DNA from: Gemmatimonadota bacterium
GTDB lineage: Bacteria > Gemmatimonadota > Gemmatimonadetes > Gemmatimonadales > Gemmatimonadaceae
Direction: 5' to 3'
Assembly (NCBI GenBank): GCA_016794735.1
Contig: JAEUJK010000485.1
Coordinates: forward strand, 1 to 11,670
Length of the DNA stretch: 11,670 bases
Below are positions 1-6,670 of the stretch, in pieces. The notes under the pieces were generated by a model. It saw only the letters and a program-made list of their open reading frames with translations, had not been told where the DNA came from and did not search any database. The stretch's first letter is position 1. The number at the start of each line of letters is the position of its first letter. Position numbers and translations under genes: made by a program.

Positions 1-1362
1 GAGCTGGCGATGCAGGTTGCCGAGGCGGTCCACCGCTATGGCAAGGCACTCGGCGTCTCCGCCCTGCCGATCTACGGCGGTGCGGCGATGGAAGGCCAGT
101 TGCGGGCCCTCAAGCGTGGGGTCGACGTGGTGGTGGCCACGCCGGGGCGCGCCCTGGACCACATCCAGCGCAAGTCGCTCAAGCTGTCGGCGTTAGGCAC
201 GGTGGTGCTGGACGAAGCCGACGAAATGATGGACATGGGATTTGCCGAGGACCTCGAGGCCATCCTGTCCGCCACGCCACCCGAACGGCAGACCGTGCTC
301 TTCTCGGCGACGATGGCGCCCCGCATTGCGTCGCTGGCGGCGCGCTACCTGCGCGATGCGCAACGCCTGACCATCGCGCATGCCCCCGCGAAGATGGACC
401 AGGCCCCACGCGTGCGTCAGGAAGCGTACATCGTGGCGCGTGCGCACAAGGTGGCCGCCCTGAGCCGCGTGCTCGACGTGGAGCAGCCCGCGTCGGCGAT
501 GGTGTTCTGCCGGACGCGCACGGAGGTCGATGAGCTCACCGAGGTGCTCGGTGCCCGCGGCTTGCGCGCCTCGTCGTTGCACGGCGGGCACAACCAGCAG
601 CAGCGTGATCGCGTGATGGCGGCCTTCCGATCCCGCGCGACCGACCTGCTCATTGCCACCGACGTGGCCGCGCGCGGGCTCGACGTGAAGCACGTGAGCC
701 ACGTGATCAACTACGACGTGCCGGCGGCCGCCGAGAGCTACGTGCACCGCATCGGCCGCACGGGCCGCGCGGGCCGGGAAGGGGTGGCGATCACCTTTGC
801 GGAGCCGCGCGAACATCGCCAGCTGCGGATCATCGAGGCCGAGACGCGGCAGAAGATCATCATCAAGCCCGTCCCCACGGTGGCCGACCTGCGCGCCATG
901 CGACTCGAGGCGCTGCAGGGCAGCCTGCGCGAGGCGATCGTCGCCGGCAAGTTCGAGGGCGTGCGTCCCGTGGTCGAGCACCTCGCTGACGAGTTCGACA
1001 TCATGGACGTGGCCGCGGCCGCGGTGCAGATGCTGGCCTCGCGTCACGGGGACGACACCGCGGAGGAGATCCCCGATCCCAAGGCGCCGAAAGCCTCGAA
1101 GGTCCGGGCGAACGCGCCGGGGCCGCGCGAGCGGCTGTTCATCGGTGGCGGGCGCAAGCTCAAGATCCGGCCCGGGGACATCGTCGGGGCGATCGTGACG
1201 CACACGGCGCTCGAGGCGCGTCAGCTCGGCTCGATCGTGATCCTCGACCGGCACTCCCTCATCGACGTTCCCGCGGCCGCTGCGCAGGATGTGATCGATG
1301 CCCTTGGGCGTGCGGGGATCAAGGGGAAGAAGTTGAGCGTCCGGCGCGACGAGAAGCGTTAG
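1..1362 (+). CDS. DEAD-box ATP-dependent RNA helicase with DbpA-type RNA-binding tail (5' end missing)
   Basis: ATP-dependent remodelling of RNA duplexes or ribonucleoproteins in the cytoplasm, typically in ribosome assembly or cold adaptation. The window opens inside motif Ia (ELAMQV). Then follow TPGR (Ib), DEAD at 211-222, SAT at 304-312, an FCRTR stretch (motif IV), ATDVAARGLD (motif V) and HRIGRTGRAG (motif VI) at 745-774, so nearly all of RecA-like core 1 after motif Ia and all of core 2 are present. A linker leads to a C-terminal domain from about 1126 that begins RERLFIGGGRK and matches the DbpA RNA-binding fold, as in DeaD/CsdA and DbpA. The Q motif and Walker A lie upstream of the window, so no start codon is visible; 453 residues are encoded here. 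The stop TAG overlaps one copy of a recurring octamer. The family assignment is firm. Whether it is the DeaD, DbpA or another orthologue cannot be decided, so no symbol is given. Confidence 0.95.
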   Translation, partial: ELAMQVAEAVHRYGKALGVSALPIYGGAAMEGQLRALKRGVDVVVATPGRALDHIQRKSLKLSALGTVVLDEADEMMDMGFAEDLEAILSATPPERQTVLFSATMAPRIASLAARYLRDAQRLTIAHAPAKMDQAPRVRQEAYIVARAHKVAALSRVLDVEQPASAMVFCRTRTEVDELTEVLGARGLRASSLHGGHNQQQRDRVMAAFRSRATDLLIATDVAARGLDVKHVSHVINYDVPAAAESYVHRIGRTGRAGREGVAITFAEPREHRQLRIIEAETRQKIIIKPVPTVADLRAMRLEALQGSLREAIVAGKFEGVRPVVEHLADEFDIMDVAAAAVQMLASRHGDDTAEEIPDPKAPKASKVRANAPGPRERLFIGGGRKLKIRPGDIVGAIVTHTALEARQLGSIVILDRHSLIDVPAAAAQDVIDALGRAGIKGKKLSVRRDEKR

Positions 1363-1372
1363 GCACGTCGTG

Positions 1373-1411
1373 CGCCATCGCCCGCGCGCTGGAGGGTCGC
1401 GGGCGATGGCG
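1373..1411. terminator. Perfect 14-bp hairpin between convergent genes
   Basis: CGCCATCGCCCGCG (1373-1386) is followed, after an 11-base loop, by its exact reverse complement (1398-1411). It fills most of the 72-base gap between the convergent helicase and fumarylacetoacetate hydrolase-family genes, so it can serve as a transcript end for both strands. No T-tract follows on either strand, so it is not a classical intrinsic terminator; it may stop polymerase by the stem alone, act with Rho, or protect 3' ends. The hairpin is seen directly; its function is inferred. Confidence 0.7.
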
Positions 1412-1434
1412 TCGTGGCCGCGCGCCCGATCGCC

Positions 1435-2250
1435 CTACTTGCCCTGGACCACCGGGTTGCGGAGGATCCCGACCCCCTCGAGTTCCACCTCGACGACATC
1501 CCCGGGTTTCATCGGCTTGGTGGTGCCTGGCGTGCCGGAGTAGATCACGTCGCCGGGCATGAGGGTTACGTACTGCGAGATGTAGCTCACGATCTCGCTG
1601 ACGTTGAAGATCAGGTCCTTCGTGCGCTGCGACTGCATGACCTCGCCATTCACGCGCGTCTGCAGGAGGAGGTCATCGTAGTTGAGTCCCGTCACGATCC
1701 ACGGGCCTAACGGCCCGAAGGTGTCGCTGGCCTTGGCGCGGAACCATTGCAGGTCCTTCTGCTGCCAGTCCCGCTCGCTCACGTCGTTGCCGACCGTGAT
1801 GCCAAAGACGTAGGACTTGGCATCCTCCTTCGAGACCTTCGACGCCTTCTTGCCGATGACAAGCACCATCTCGCCCTCGAAGTGCACGTTCTTCGCGTCG
1901 GGCGGATACACGATGTTCTCGCCATGCGCGATGATCGAGGTCGGGTACTTCGCAAAAAGGCCGGGGTACGCCGCGGCCGGACGTTCGCCGAGGTGCGACT
2001 TGTAGTTCAGGCCGACGGCGATGACCTTCGACGGCTCAACGGGAGGCAGCAGCTTGACCGCGGAGAGCTTGACCGTGCGTCCCGTGGGTCGCGGGTTGCT
2101 GAAGAGGTCGCCGCGCAGCTCGCGGATGTTCTCGCCATCGATGCTCCCCAGCGCCGGCTGTCCGTTGTTGAGGTACCGGACGTAGCGGACGGTCTGGGCG
2201 GGAAGGGTCGTGGCGGCCAGCGCCACGGCGAGGGCAACGAGGGTGCGCAT
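1435..2250 (-). CDS. Exported fumarylacetoacetate hydrolase-family protein
   Basis: 271 residues. After a hydrophobic leader (about residues 3-18, ending ...TTLPAQ) the protein follows the FAHD1/HpcE-like plan: an N-terminal strand region (RYVRYLNNGQPALGSIDG), then the catalytic fold with VGLNYKSH (79-86), the metal-binding HFEGEM (E125, E127), GNDVSERDWQ (D156), the conserved K173 and the C-terminal YSGTPGTT. Members use Mg2+ or Mn2+ to hydrolyse or decarboxylate acylpyruvates, oxaloacetate or ring-cleavage products; the substrate here is unknown. The metal ligands expected for activity are present. The family is normally cytosolic, and here the leader is an addition in front of the usual N-terminus, so the product is probably periplasmic or secreted. 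It lies 63 bases downstream of the DUF4345-like gene on the same strand, possibly one transcript. No clear Shine-Dalgarno precedes the ATG. Confidence 0.9.
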   Translation of the reverse strand: MRTLVALAVALAATTLPAQTVRYVRYLNNGQPALGSIDGENIRELRGDLFSNPRPTGRTVKLSAVKLLPPVEPSKVIAVGLNYKSHLGERPAAAYPGLFAKYPTSIIAHGENIVYPPDAKNVHFEGEMVLVIGKKASKVSKEDAKSYVFGITVGNDVSERDWQQKDLQWFRAKASDTFGPLGPWIVTGLNYDDLLLQTRVNGEVMQSQRTKDLIFNVSEIVSYISQYVTLMPGDVIYSGTPGTTKPMKPGDVVEVELEGVGILRNPVVQGK

Positions 2251-2313
2251 GGGAAACCGTCGGGTGCGAGTCCCCGAAATGCTACCTGCTGCACCCCGGG
2301 GCGGAAGACGTGC

Positions 2314-2700
2314 TCACTCGCGCACGCGGCGATACAGCCAGGTGCAGAGCGCCGCCACCGGGAGCTCCACGGCCAGCAACTTCCACATGAACGGGTCGAG
2401 CGACCCTTCAATGAAGAGACCGGAGAGCCGCGACAGGCCAAAGCCGGCGAGCACGATGGCGGCGGCATACAGGCCCGCCGCATGCCATGTGGGGCGATGG
2501 GCACACCGCGCGAGGAAGAGCCCGAAGGCGAGGTCGAAGCCGCCGTACGTGGCCCGGAGGTCGGTCCGCGCCATCGCCGTGGGGAGGACAATGTCGACCG
2601 ATGCCGCCCACGACACCGGGACGAGGAGGAAGCCGACGCCGATGATCACGAAGACCAGCGCGGTGATGCCTAACGTGTACCGGGGACCGGCGGGAGACAT
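2314..2700 (-). CDS. Small four-helix membrane protein, DUF4345-like
   Basis: 128 residues with four hydrophobic segments at about 9-30, 51-65, 72-90 and 103-122, and a short basic tail (YRRVRE). The pattern GFLLVPVSW near the end of helix 1, then RATYGGFDLAFGLFL and a final helix, is that of the DUF4345 family of inner-membrane proteins, whose function is unknown. ATG at 2700 gives the usual family length. An in-frame ATG at 2814 would add 38 proline-rich residues and start next to the heptamer repeat, so the shorter form is preferred; neither has a convincing ribosome binding site. The frame stays open far upstream, but only as a shadow of argJ. It contains one TTA leucine codon inside the octamer GCCTAACG. 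It may be co-transcribed with the hydrolase-family gene downstream. Confidence 0.8.
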   Translation of the reverse strand: MSPAGPRYTLGITALVFVIIGVGFLLVPVSWAASVDIVLPTAMARTDLRATYGGFDLAFGLFLARCAHRPTWHAAGLYAAAIVLAGFGLSRLSGLFIEGSLDPFMWKLLAVELPVAALCTWLYRRVRE

Positions 2701-2819
2701 GGGATGGGACTCGGGGAGTGCGGGTGGCGGTACTGGTAGCGTCCTGGACGCGCCGCGGCTAGGTGGGCGCAGGGCTCCGGGGGCTTGCGCTGGGGGCGGT
2801 GCAAGGTCACTCATCGGGC

Positions 2820-2874
2820 GCCGTCTGCCGTCTGCCGTCTGCCGTCTGCCGTCTGCCGTCTGCCGTCTGCCGTC
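2820..2874. repeat. Heptanucleotide tandem repeat (GCCGTCT, about 7.9 copies)
   Basis: Seven perfect copies of GCCGTCT (2820-2868) are followed by six bases of an eighth (GCCGTC, 2869-2874). The array lies between the divergent DUF4345-like gene and argJ and ends 18 bases before the proposed GTG start of argJ. There is no variation between copies, which suggests recent expansion or ongoing slippage. Seven is not a multiple of three, so a change in copy number would shift any reading frame that crosses it and would change the promoter or leader spacing of argJ. The repeat is seen directly; any regulatory effect is inferred. Confidence 0.97.
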
Positions 2875-2892
2875 CCACCGCCTGAGTGCCTC

Positions 2893-4065
2893 GTGCCCTT
2901 CCATACTCCCTCCCGCTTTCCTCGCGGCTTTCGCTGCGCCAGCCGCAACGTCGGCCTCAAGCCAACCGACAAGGACCTGGCCGCCTTCGTCTCCGACGTG
3001 GATGCAGCGGCTGCGGCCGTCTTCACCCGCAACCACTTCCCGGGGGCTCCCATCATCCTCGGCCGCGAGGTGGTGCGTGGTGGCGTGCTGCGCGCGATCG
3101 TGGCGAACTCCAAGTGCTCGAACGTCGCTACGGGGGAAGAGGGGGTCGCCAACGCGCGCCGCATGGCCATTGCCGGCGCCGAGGAGTTCGGGACGTCGCC
3201 GGACCGCGTCCTGGTGAGCTCGACCGGCGTGATCGGCGTCCCGCTCCCCATCGAGAAGATCGAACAGGGGCTGCCCGGGATGTCGGCGGAACTGCAGGAT
3301 GATCCGCTCGTCGGGGCCCGGGGGATCATGACCACGGACTCGCACCCCAAGACGATCTCGTGTGGCGTCGCCGGCTCCGAGGCGACAATCACCTGGGTGG
3401 CGAAGGGGGCCGGGATGATCGAGCCCAACATGGCCACCATGCTCGTCTACATCTTCACGGACGCGCGCTTCACCGCGGCCGAGCTGGACGAGATGTTGCG
3501 GGAGGCGGTGCGTGACTCGTTCAACATGTTGTCGGTCGACACGGACACGAGCACGTCGGACACCTGCGTGATCATGGCCAACGGGCTCGCCGGTCATGCG
3601 CCACGCGCGGGTTTCGCCGCCGCCCTCAAGGAAGGCTGCGTGCAGATGGCCGAGATCATCGCGCGTGATGGCGAAGGGGCGACGCGCATGCTGCGCGTGA
3701 GTGTGCGTGGTGCCCTCGACGAGGGTGAGGCCCGCTTCGTCGCCAAGGCGATCAACAACTCGCCCCTCATCAAGACGATGGTCCACGGGGCCGACCCCAA
3801 CGTGGGACGCATCCTCATGGCGATCGGCAAGTGTTTCGACTGCACGATCGTTCCGGATCGCACCGACGCGTGGGTGAACGGGTTCCAGGTGGTGCAGGGC
3901 GGACGGCGCCTCGCCTTCGACGATGCCGTCGTGCGCCAGTCGCTGTCGTCCGACGAGGTCCACATCGAGGTCGCGTTAGGCGTCGGTGAGGGACAGGCCA
4001 TGGCGTTCGGCTGCGACCTGACCAAGGGATACATCGAGGAGAACGCGGCCTACTACAGTTCGTGA
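2893..4065 (+). CDS. argJ: Bifunctional glutamate N-acetyltransferase / ornithine acetyltransferase
   Basis: Transfers acetyl from N-acetylornithine to glutamate (the cyclic arginine pathway) and in many species also acetylates glutamate from acetyl-CoA. It is a cytoplasmic enzyme that cuts itself into alpha and beta chains. Visible hallmarks: N-terminal FPRGFR and AAAVFTRN, the oxyanion-hole motif STGVIG (T111, G112), KGAGMIEPNMATML with the self-cleavage/nucleophile threonine T182 (codon 3436-3438), DTDTSTSDT, and the C-terminal CDLTKGYIEENAAYYSS. Start: GTG at 2893 gives 390 residues and places FPRGFR about where family members have FPKGFRAAG; no in-frame ATG lies near. A TTG at 2785 is open but would translate the heptamer repeat as PSAVCRL units. 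No Shine-Dalgarno is visible, so the exact start is uncertain. The N-terminus reads CASRNVGLKP where relatives have AAGVAAGIKP-like residues. No other arginine gene is nearby. Confidence 0.95.
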   Translation: MPFHTPSRFPRGFRCASRNVGLKPTDKDLAAFVSDVDAAAAAVFTRNHFPGAPIILGREVVRGGVLRAIVANSKCSNVATGEEGVANARRMAIAGAEEFGTSPDRVLVSSTGVIGVPLPIEKIEQGLPGMSAELQDDPLVGARGIMTTDSHPKTISCGVAGSEATITWVAKGAGMIEPNMATMLVYIFTDARFTAAELDEMLREAVRDSFNMLSVDTDTSTSDTCVIMANGLAGHAPRAGFAAALKEGCVQMAEIIARDGEGATRMLRVSVRGALDEGEARFVAKAINNSPLIKTMVHGADPNVGRILMAIGKCFDCTIVPDRTDAWVNGFQVVQGGRRLAFDDAVVRQSLSSDEVHIEVALGVGEGQAMAFGCDLTKGYIEENAAYYSS

Positions 4066-4158
4066 CGATTCCACGCGTTCGGGCGCGGAACGACAACGGC
4101 GAGGCACGCGCCGCACGCGGTGGGGGCAGCACGGGAGCAGGTGAACTCGACGCAGGCG

Positions 4159-4839
4159 ATGAATAGACGCGAGACGACGATCGACTATCCGGGCGGGCAG
4201 GTGACGGCGCTCCTGGATGTGCCGGAAACCCCAACGATGGCGTACGTGCTGGCGCATGGCGCCGGCGCGGGAAAGGCGCACGCCTTCCTGGAGACGGTGG
4301 CGACCCGCCTGGTCGCCCGCGACGTGGCGGTATTGCGATACAACTTCCCGTACATGGACGCGGGCCGCAGTCGCGTGGATCCGGTGGATGTCACGACCGC
4401 CGTGGTGCAGGCCGCCGTCGCGCAGATGCAGGTGCTCGTCCCCGGCGTTCCATGTTTTGCCGGTGGCAAGTCGTTTGGCGGCCGCATGACCTCCGAGGCC
4501 CAGTCGCGGGGCCCCATGCCGGGGCTGCGTGGCCTCGCGTTCTTCGGTTTTCCGCTGCATCCGCCAGACAAGCCGGGCACCACGCGAGCCGCCCACCTCG
4601 CCAACGTGCACATCCCGATGCTCTTCCTGCAGGGTGACCGCGACGAGTTTGCGCAGCTGGACTTGCTGAATGGCGTCATCGCCACGCTCCCATCTGCGAC
4701 CCTCGTCCTCGAACCGGACGGGGATCACTCGTTTGCGGTGCGCAAGAAGCTCACCGGAAAGAGCGCGAGCCAGGTGATGGATTCGTTGATCGACGCCTGG
4801 TGCAACTGGGCCGCGCGGGTAACGTCAACCGCGCCGTAG
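4159..4839 (+). CDS. KANL3/Tex30-like alpha/beta hydrolase
   Basis: 226 residues from ATG 4159. The order of motifs is that of the KANL3/Tex30-like (dienelactone hydrolase-related) alpha/beta hydrolases: HGAGAGKAHAF (33-43), VLRYNFPYMDAGRSRVDP, the nucleophile elbow GGKSFGGRM (S105), then LQGDRDEF (D162) and DGDHSF (H190), giving a complete Ser-Asp-His triad. No signal peptide or membrane segment is seen, so it is cytosolic. The substrate is unknown; bacterial members are annotated only as hydrolases. GTG at 4141 or 4120 would extend the N-terminus by 6 or 13 residues; a GGGAG lies only 3 bases before the 4141 GTG, too close for a normal site, so the start is not certain. It follows argJ by 93 bases on the same strand and may share its transcript, without an obvious metabolic link. 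Confidence 0.88.
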   Translation: MNRRETTIDYPGGQVTALLDVPETPTMAYVLAHGAGAGKAHAFLETVATRLVARDVAVLRYNFPYMDAGRSRVDPVDVTTAVVQAAVAQMQVLVPGVPCFAGGKSFGGRMTSEAQSRGPMPGLRGLAFFGFPLHPPDKPGTTRAAHLANVHIPMLFLQGDRDEFAQLDLLNGVIATLPSATLVLEPDGDHSFAVRKKLTGKSASQVMDSLIDAWCNWAARVTSTAP

Positions 4840-4921
4840 TCCCTCTCGCGAATGTCTCTTGCGCACCATCGTTGGACGCACACTTCTCCCACGCCACTTC
4901 CACGCCGACAGTAACCTGATC

Positions 4922-5440
4922 ATGCGACGTCTCCTTGGCCTCACGCTCCTCGCCGTCGGCGCCTGCCGATCCTCCGGCATTCCCCGGTTGCCCGCCACCG
5001 TGCCGGCCGTCAGCGGCGACGCGCAGACGCTGTATACGGTGCGCTACGTCGACGTGTCGATCGGCACCGGCAAGTCGTACGCGGCCGAGAAGTGCATCTA
5101 TGCGCACTACACCGGCTGGCTCACCGACGGCAAGAAGTTCGACTCGTCGCGCGACACGATGCCGAACGGCCAGCCGCGGACCCCGCTCGTCTTCCGCCAG
5201 GGCGCTCGGCAGGTGATATCCGGATGGGACGCCGGCTTCGAGGGGATGAAGGTGGGCGGCAAGCGACGCCTCTTCCTGCCGTACCAGGCTGCATACGGCG
5301 AGATCGGTCGTCCACCCACGATCCCTGCGAAGGCGATGCTGGTGTTCGACGTCGAGTTGATGGACGTCACTGATGCGCCGCCGATTCCCCAGGGCACGCC
5401 GGCCACCCAGGTGCGCTGCCGCAACTGGGACCAGCGCTAG
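4922..5440 (+). CDS. FKBP-type peptidyl-prolyl cis-trans isomerase, predicted lipoprotein
   Basis: 172 residues. The leader MRRLLGLTLLAVGAC ends in a VGAC lipobox with the lipidated cysteine at residue 15, so the mature protein should be anchored to a membrane facing the periplasm. A single FKBP domain follows (about 38-150). Residues that line the FKBP12 active site can be matched: Y63 (HYTG), F73 and D74 (KKFDSS), F91, V98-I99, W102 (GWDAGFEGMKVGGKRR), Y125 (AYGE) and F142. This indicates an active prolyl isomerase that helps exported proteins fold. A short tail after residue 150 ends CRNWDQR. ATG 4922 is chosen because the lipoprotein signal begins there; the frame is open back to a TTG at 4859. 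It is the last of three rightward genes and ends at a hairpin. Confidence 0.93.
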   Translation: MRRLLGLTLLAVGACRSSGIPRLPATVPAVSGDAQTLYTVRYVDVSIGTGKSYAAEKCIYAHYTGWLTDGKKFDSSRDTMPNGQPRTPLVFRQGARQVISGWDAGFEGMKVGGKRRLFLPYQAAYGEIGRPPTIPAKAMLVFDVELMDVTDAPPIPQGTPATQVRCRNWDQR

Positions 5441-5514
5441 CAGGAACTCAATCGCTGGCGCAGCCGAGACGGTGCGGCGCGCCGGAGCTGAATCAGGCGG
5501 TGGGCTGCAAGTCA

Positions 5515-5542
5515 CAGGGAGCGGCGCGAATGCCGCTCCCTG
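5515..5542. terminator. Perfect 11-bp hairpin between convergent genes
   Basis: CAGGGAGCGGC (5515-5525) and GCCGCTCCCTG (5532-5542) pair perfectly around a six-base loop GCGAAT. It sits in the 110-base gap between the convergent FKBP gene and the Rieske-flavoprotein gene, only 8 bases beyond the stop of the latter. No T-tract is present on either strand. Like the hairpin at 1373-1411, it is probably a two-way transcript end; the structure is seen, the role inferred. Confidence 0.7.
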
Positions 5543-5550
5543 CGCCCCAC

Positions 5551-6657
5551 TCAGTGTGATGCGCCGTCGAGCGCCAGGCGATGCGCCTTGCGACCGCCAC
5601 GGCTCGTGGCGTGCGGCGCTTCCTCGTGGTCGAGCAACAGCTGCGCATGGTCGATCGCGCGCGTCACCAGGGCCGCGGCGCCGTCGCGCAATTCCTGCGA
5701 GTGCTTCACCACGTCGATGTTGTTCTCCATGTCCTCCGCCGACCACCCGCGCGAATGCGCGATGTATGGGAACTGCGGAAAGTGACACCCGATCTCGGCG
5801 AAGAAGCCCAGCATCTGCCCGGCCACGCCCTGCACGTTGTCCTGGCCACCCGTGATGATGAAGGCTGCCACCTTGTTCCGCAGCAACACCTTGTTGGCAA
5901 TCGTCACCTGGTTCTGCACGCAGTTCATGCGCTCCGCCATGCGGAAGTACAGCGCACTCGCATTGCCCCAGCGGATCGGCGTGGCGACCAGGATCACGTC
6001 GGCCCAGTGGACGAACGCCTCGTAGACCTGCTCCATCTGGTCGTTGGGGTCCATCTGCGTGATGGAGCATGGCCACGTGCAGGCATGCGCCGCCTTGGAG
6101 TAGTACCCCTCGCAGGTGCGCACGTTGAGGGCGGCGAGTCGCAGGAGGCGCGTCTCGTGGCCCAGTGACCCGGCATGCTGCAGCGCGACGTCCAGCAGGG
6201 CATCACTCGTGGAGTACCGCGGATGCTCCACGTCCATGTGGGTCGTGGAGATGCCCACTACCCGAATGGCTCCCGGGGCGCGCTCGACCTTTCGGGTGAG
6301 CGGATGCGGCGGGTGGACGCCATGCGTGCGTTTCGTGACCGGATCGCACGACACGAACAGGTGGCCACCCTCGACCTTCACGGCGTAACTCGGGACAGCA
6401 TCGATCTCGTAACCCGGTTCACCGAGCCCGCTGCGACAGTGGTACTTCCAGTTGTGCCACGGACAGGTGATGTACTCGCCGTCGAGCGTGCCATCGGCGA
6501 GCGGTCCACCGGCGTGGTTGCACACGCCGGAGACCGCGCCGAACTCACCATTCACCCACGTCACCACGATGCGCGCGGCCCCCGCGCGCGCCGCAGTCAG
6601 CGGCGCACGCGTGAACGCATCGCTGGGGCCGAGGTCGAACCAGCGCGTCTCGCTCAT
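5551..6657 (-). CDS. Rieske [2Fe-2S] domain fused to a flavodoxin-like NAD(P)H-dependent reductase
   Basis: 368 residues in two parts. Residues 1-105 form a Rieske ferredoxin-like domain: C46-x-H48, 16 residues, then C65-x2-H68 (CPWHNWKYH) bind a [2Fe-2S] cluster. From about 131 (IRVVGISTTH) to about 345 runs a flavodoxin-like fold of the NADPH-dependent FMN reductase / iron-sulfur flavoprotein type, with ILVATPIRWGNASALYFRMAERM and FIITGGQDNVQG as phosphate- and flavin-loop regions. After LNV, where iron-sulfur flavoproteins carry a cysteine cluster, only C182, C193 and C197 occur (C-x10-C-x3-C), with tyrosines at 185-186. It is probably a cytosolic electron-transfer protein in which the Rieske cluster and FMN exchange electrons; substrate unknown. 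The start is well supported: GAGG (6669-6666) lies 8 bases before the ATG and overlaps the stop of the upstream peptidase gene, so the two are an operon and perhaps translationally coupled. Confidence 0.88.
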   Translation of the reverse strand: MSETRWFDLGPSDAFTRAPLTAARAGAARIVVTWVNGEFGAVSGVCNHAGGPLADGTLDGEYITCPWHNWKYHCRSGLGEPGYEIDAVPSYAVKVEGGHLFVSCDPVTKRTHGVHPPHPLTRKVERAPGAIRVVGISTTHMDVEHPRYSTSDALLDVALQHAGSLGHETRLLRLAALNVRTCEGYYSKAAHACTWPCSITQMDPNDQMEQVYEAFVHWADVILVATPIRWGNASALYFRMAERMNCVQNQVTIANKVLLRNKVAAFIITGGQDNVQGVAGQMLGFFAEIGCHFPQFPYIAHSRGWSAEDMENNIDVVKHSQELRDGAAALVTRAIDHAQLLLDHEEAPHATSRGGRKAHRLALDGASH

Positions 6658-6665
6658 CGGCGCTG

Positions 6666-6670
6666 CCTCA
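6666..6670 (-). promoter_or_regulatory. Ribosome binding site overlapping the upstream stop codon
   Basis: Read on the minus strand, the peptidase gene ends GTG AGC TGA and the next bases make TGAGG, so the Shine-Dalgarno GAGG begins inside that stop codon; eight bases then precede the ATG of the Rieske-flavoprotein gene. Only ten bases separate stop and start. A ribosome finishing the peptidase would stand on this site, which favours coupled translation. It is the clearest Shine-Dalgarno in the window. Confidence 0.7.

Noticed and set aside
193..1254. Minus-strand open frame of 353 codons
   Set aside because: Lies wholly opposite the helicase gene, is rich in Arg, His and Asp without recognisable motifs, and is the usual antisense shadow in GC-rich DNA.
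1747..2673. Plus-strand open frame of 308 codons
   Set aside because: Antisense to the hydrolase-family and DUF4345-like genes; composition is of the shadow type.
2820..2874. CRISPR-like repetition
   Set aside because: The units are 7 bases long and directly adjoining, with no spacers; it is a simple tandem repeat.
2701..3963. Upstream part of the open frame that ends in the DUF4345-like gene
   Set aside because: It is the complement of argJ and of the heptamer repeat; only the part from 2700 (possibly 2814) downward has membrane-protein character.
4076..4092. Possible terminator hairpin after argJ (CGTTC/GAACG)
   Set aside because: Only a 5-bp stem with a 7-base loop and no T-tract; too weak to call.
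4751..6076. Minus-strand open frame of 441 codons
   Set aside because: Overlaps the Rieske-flavoprotein gene in another frame and the FKBP gene in antisense, both of which have clear family motifs.
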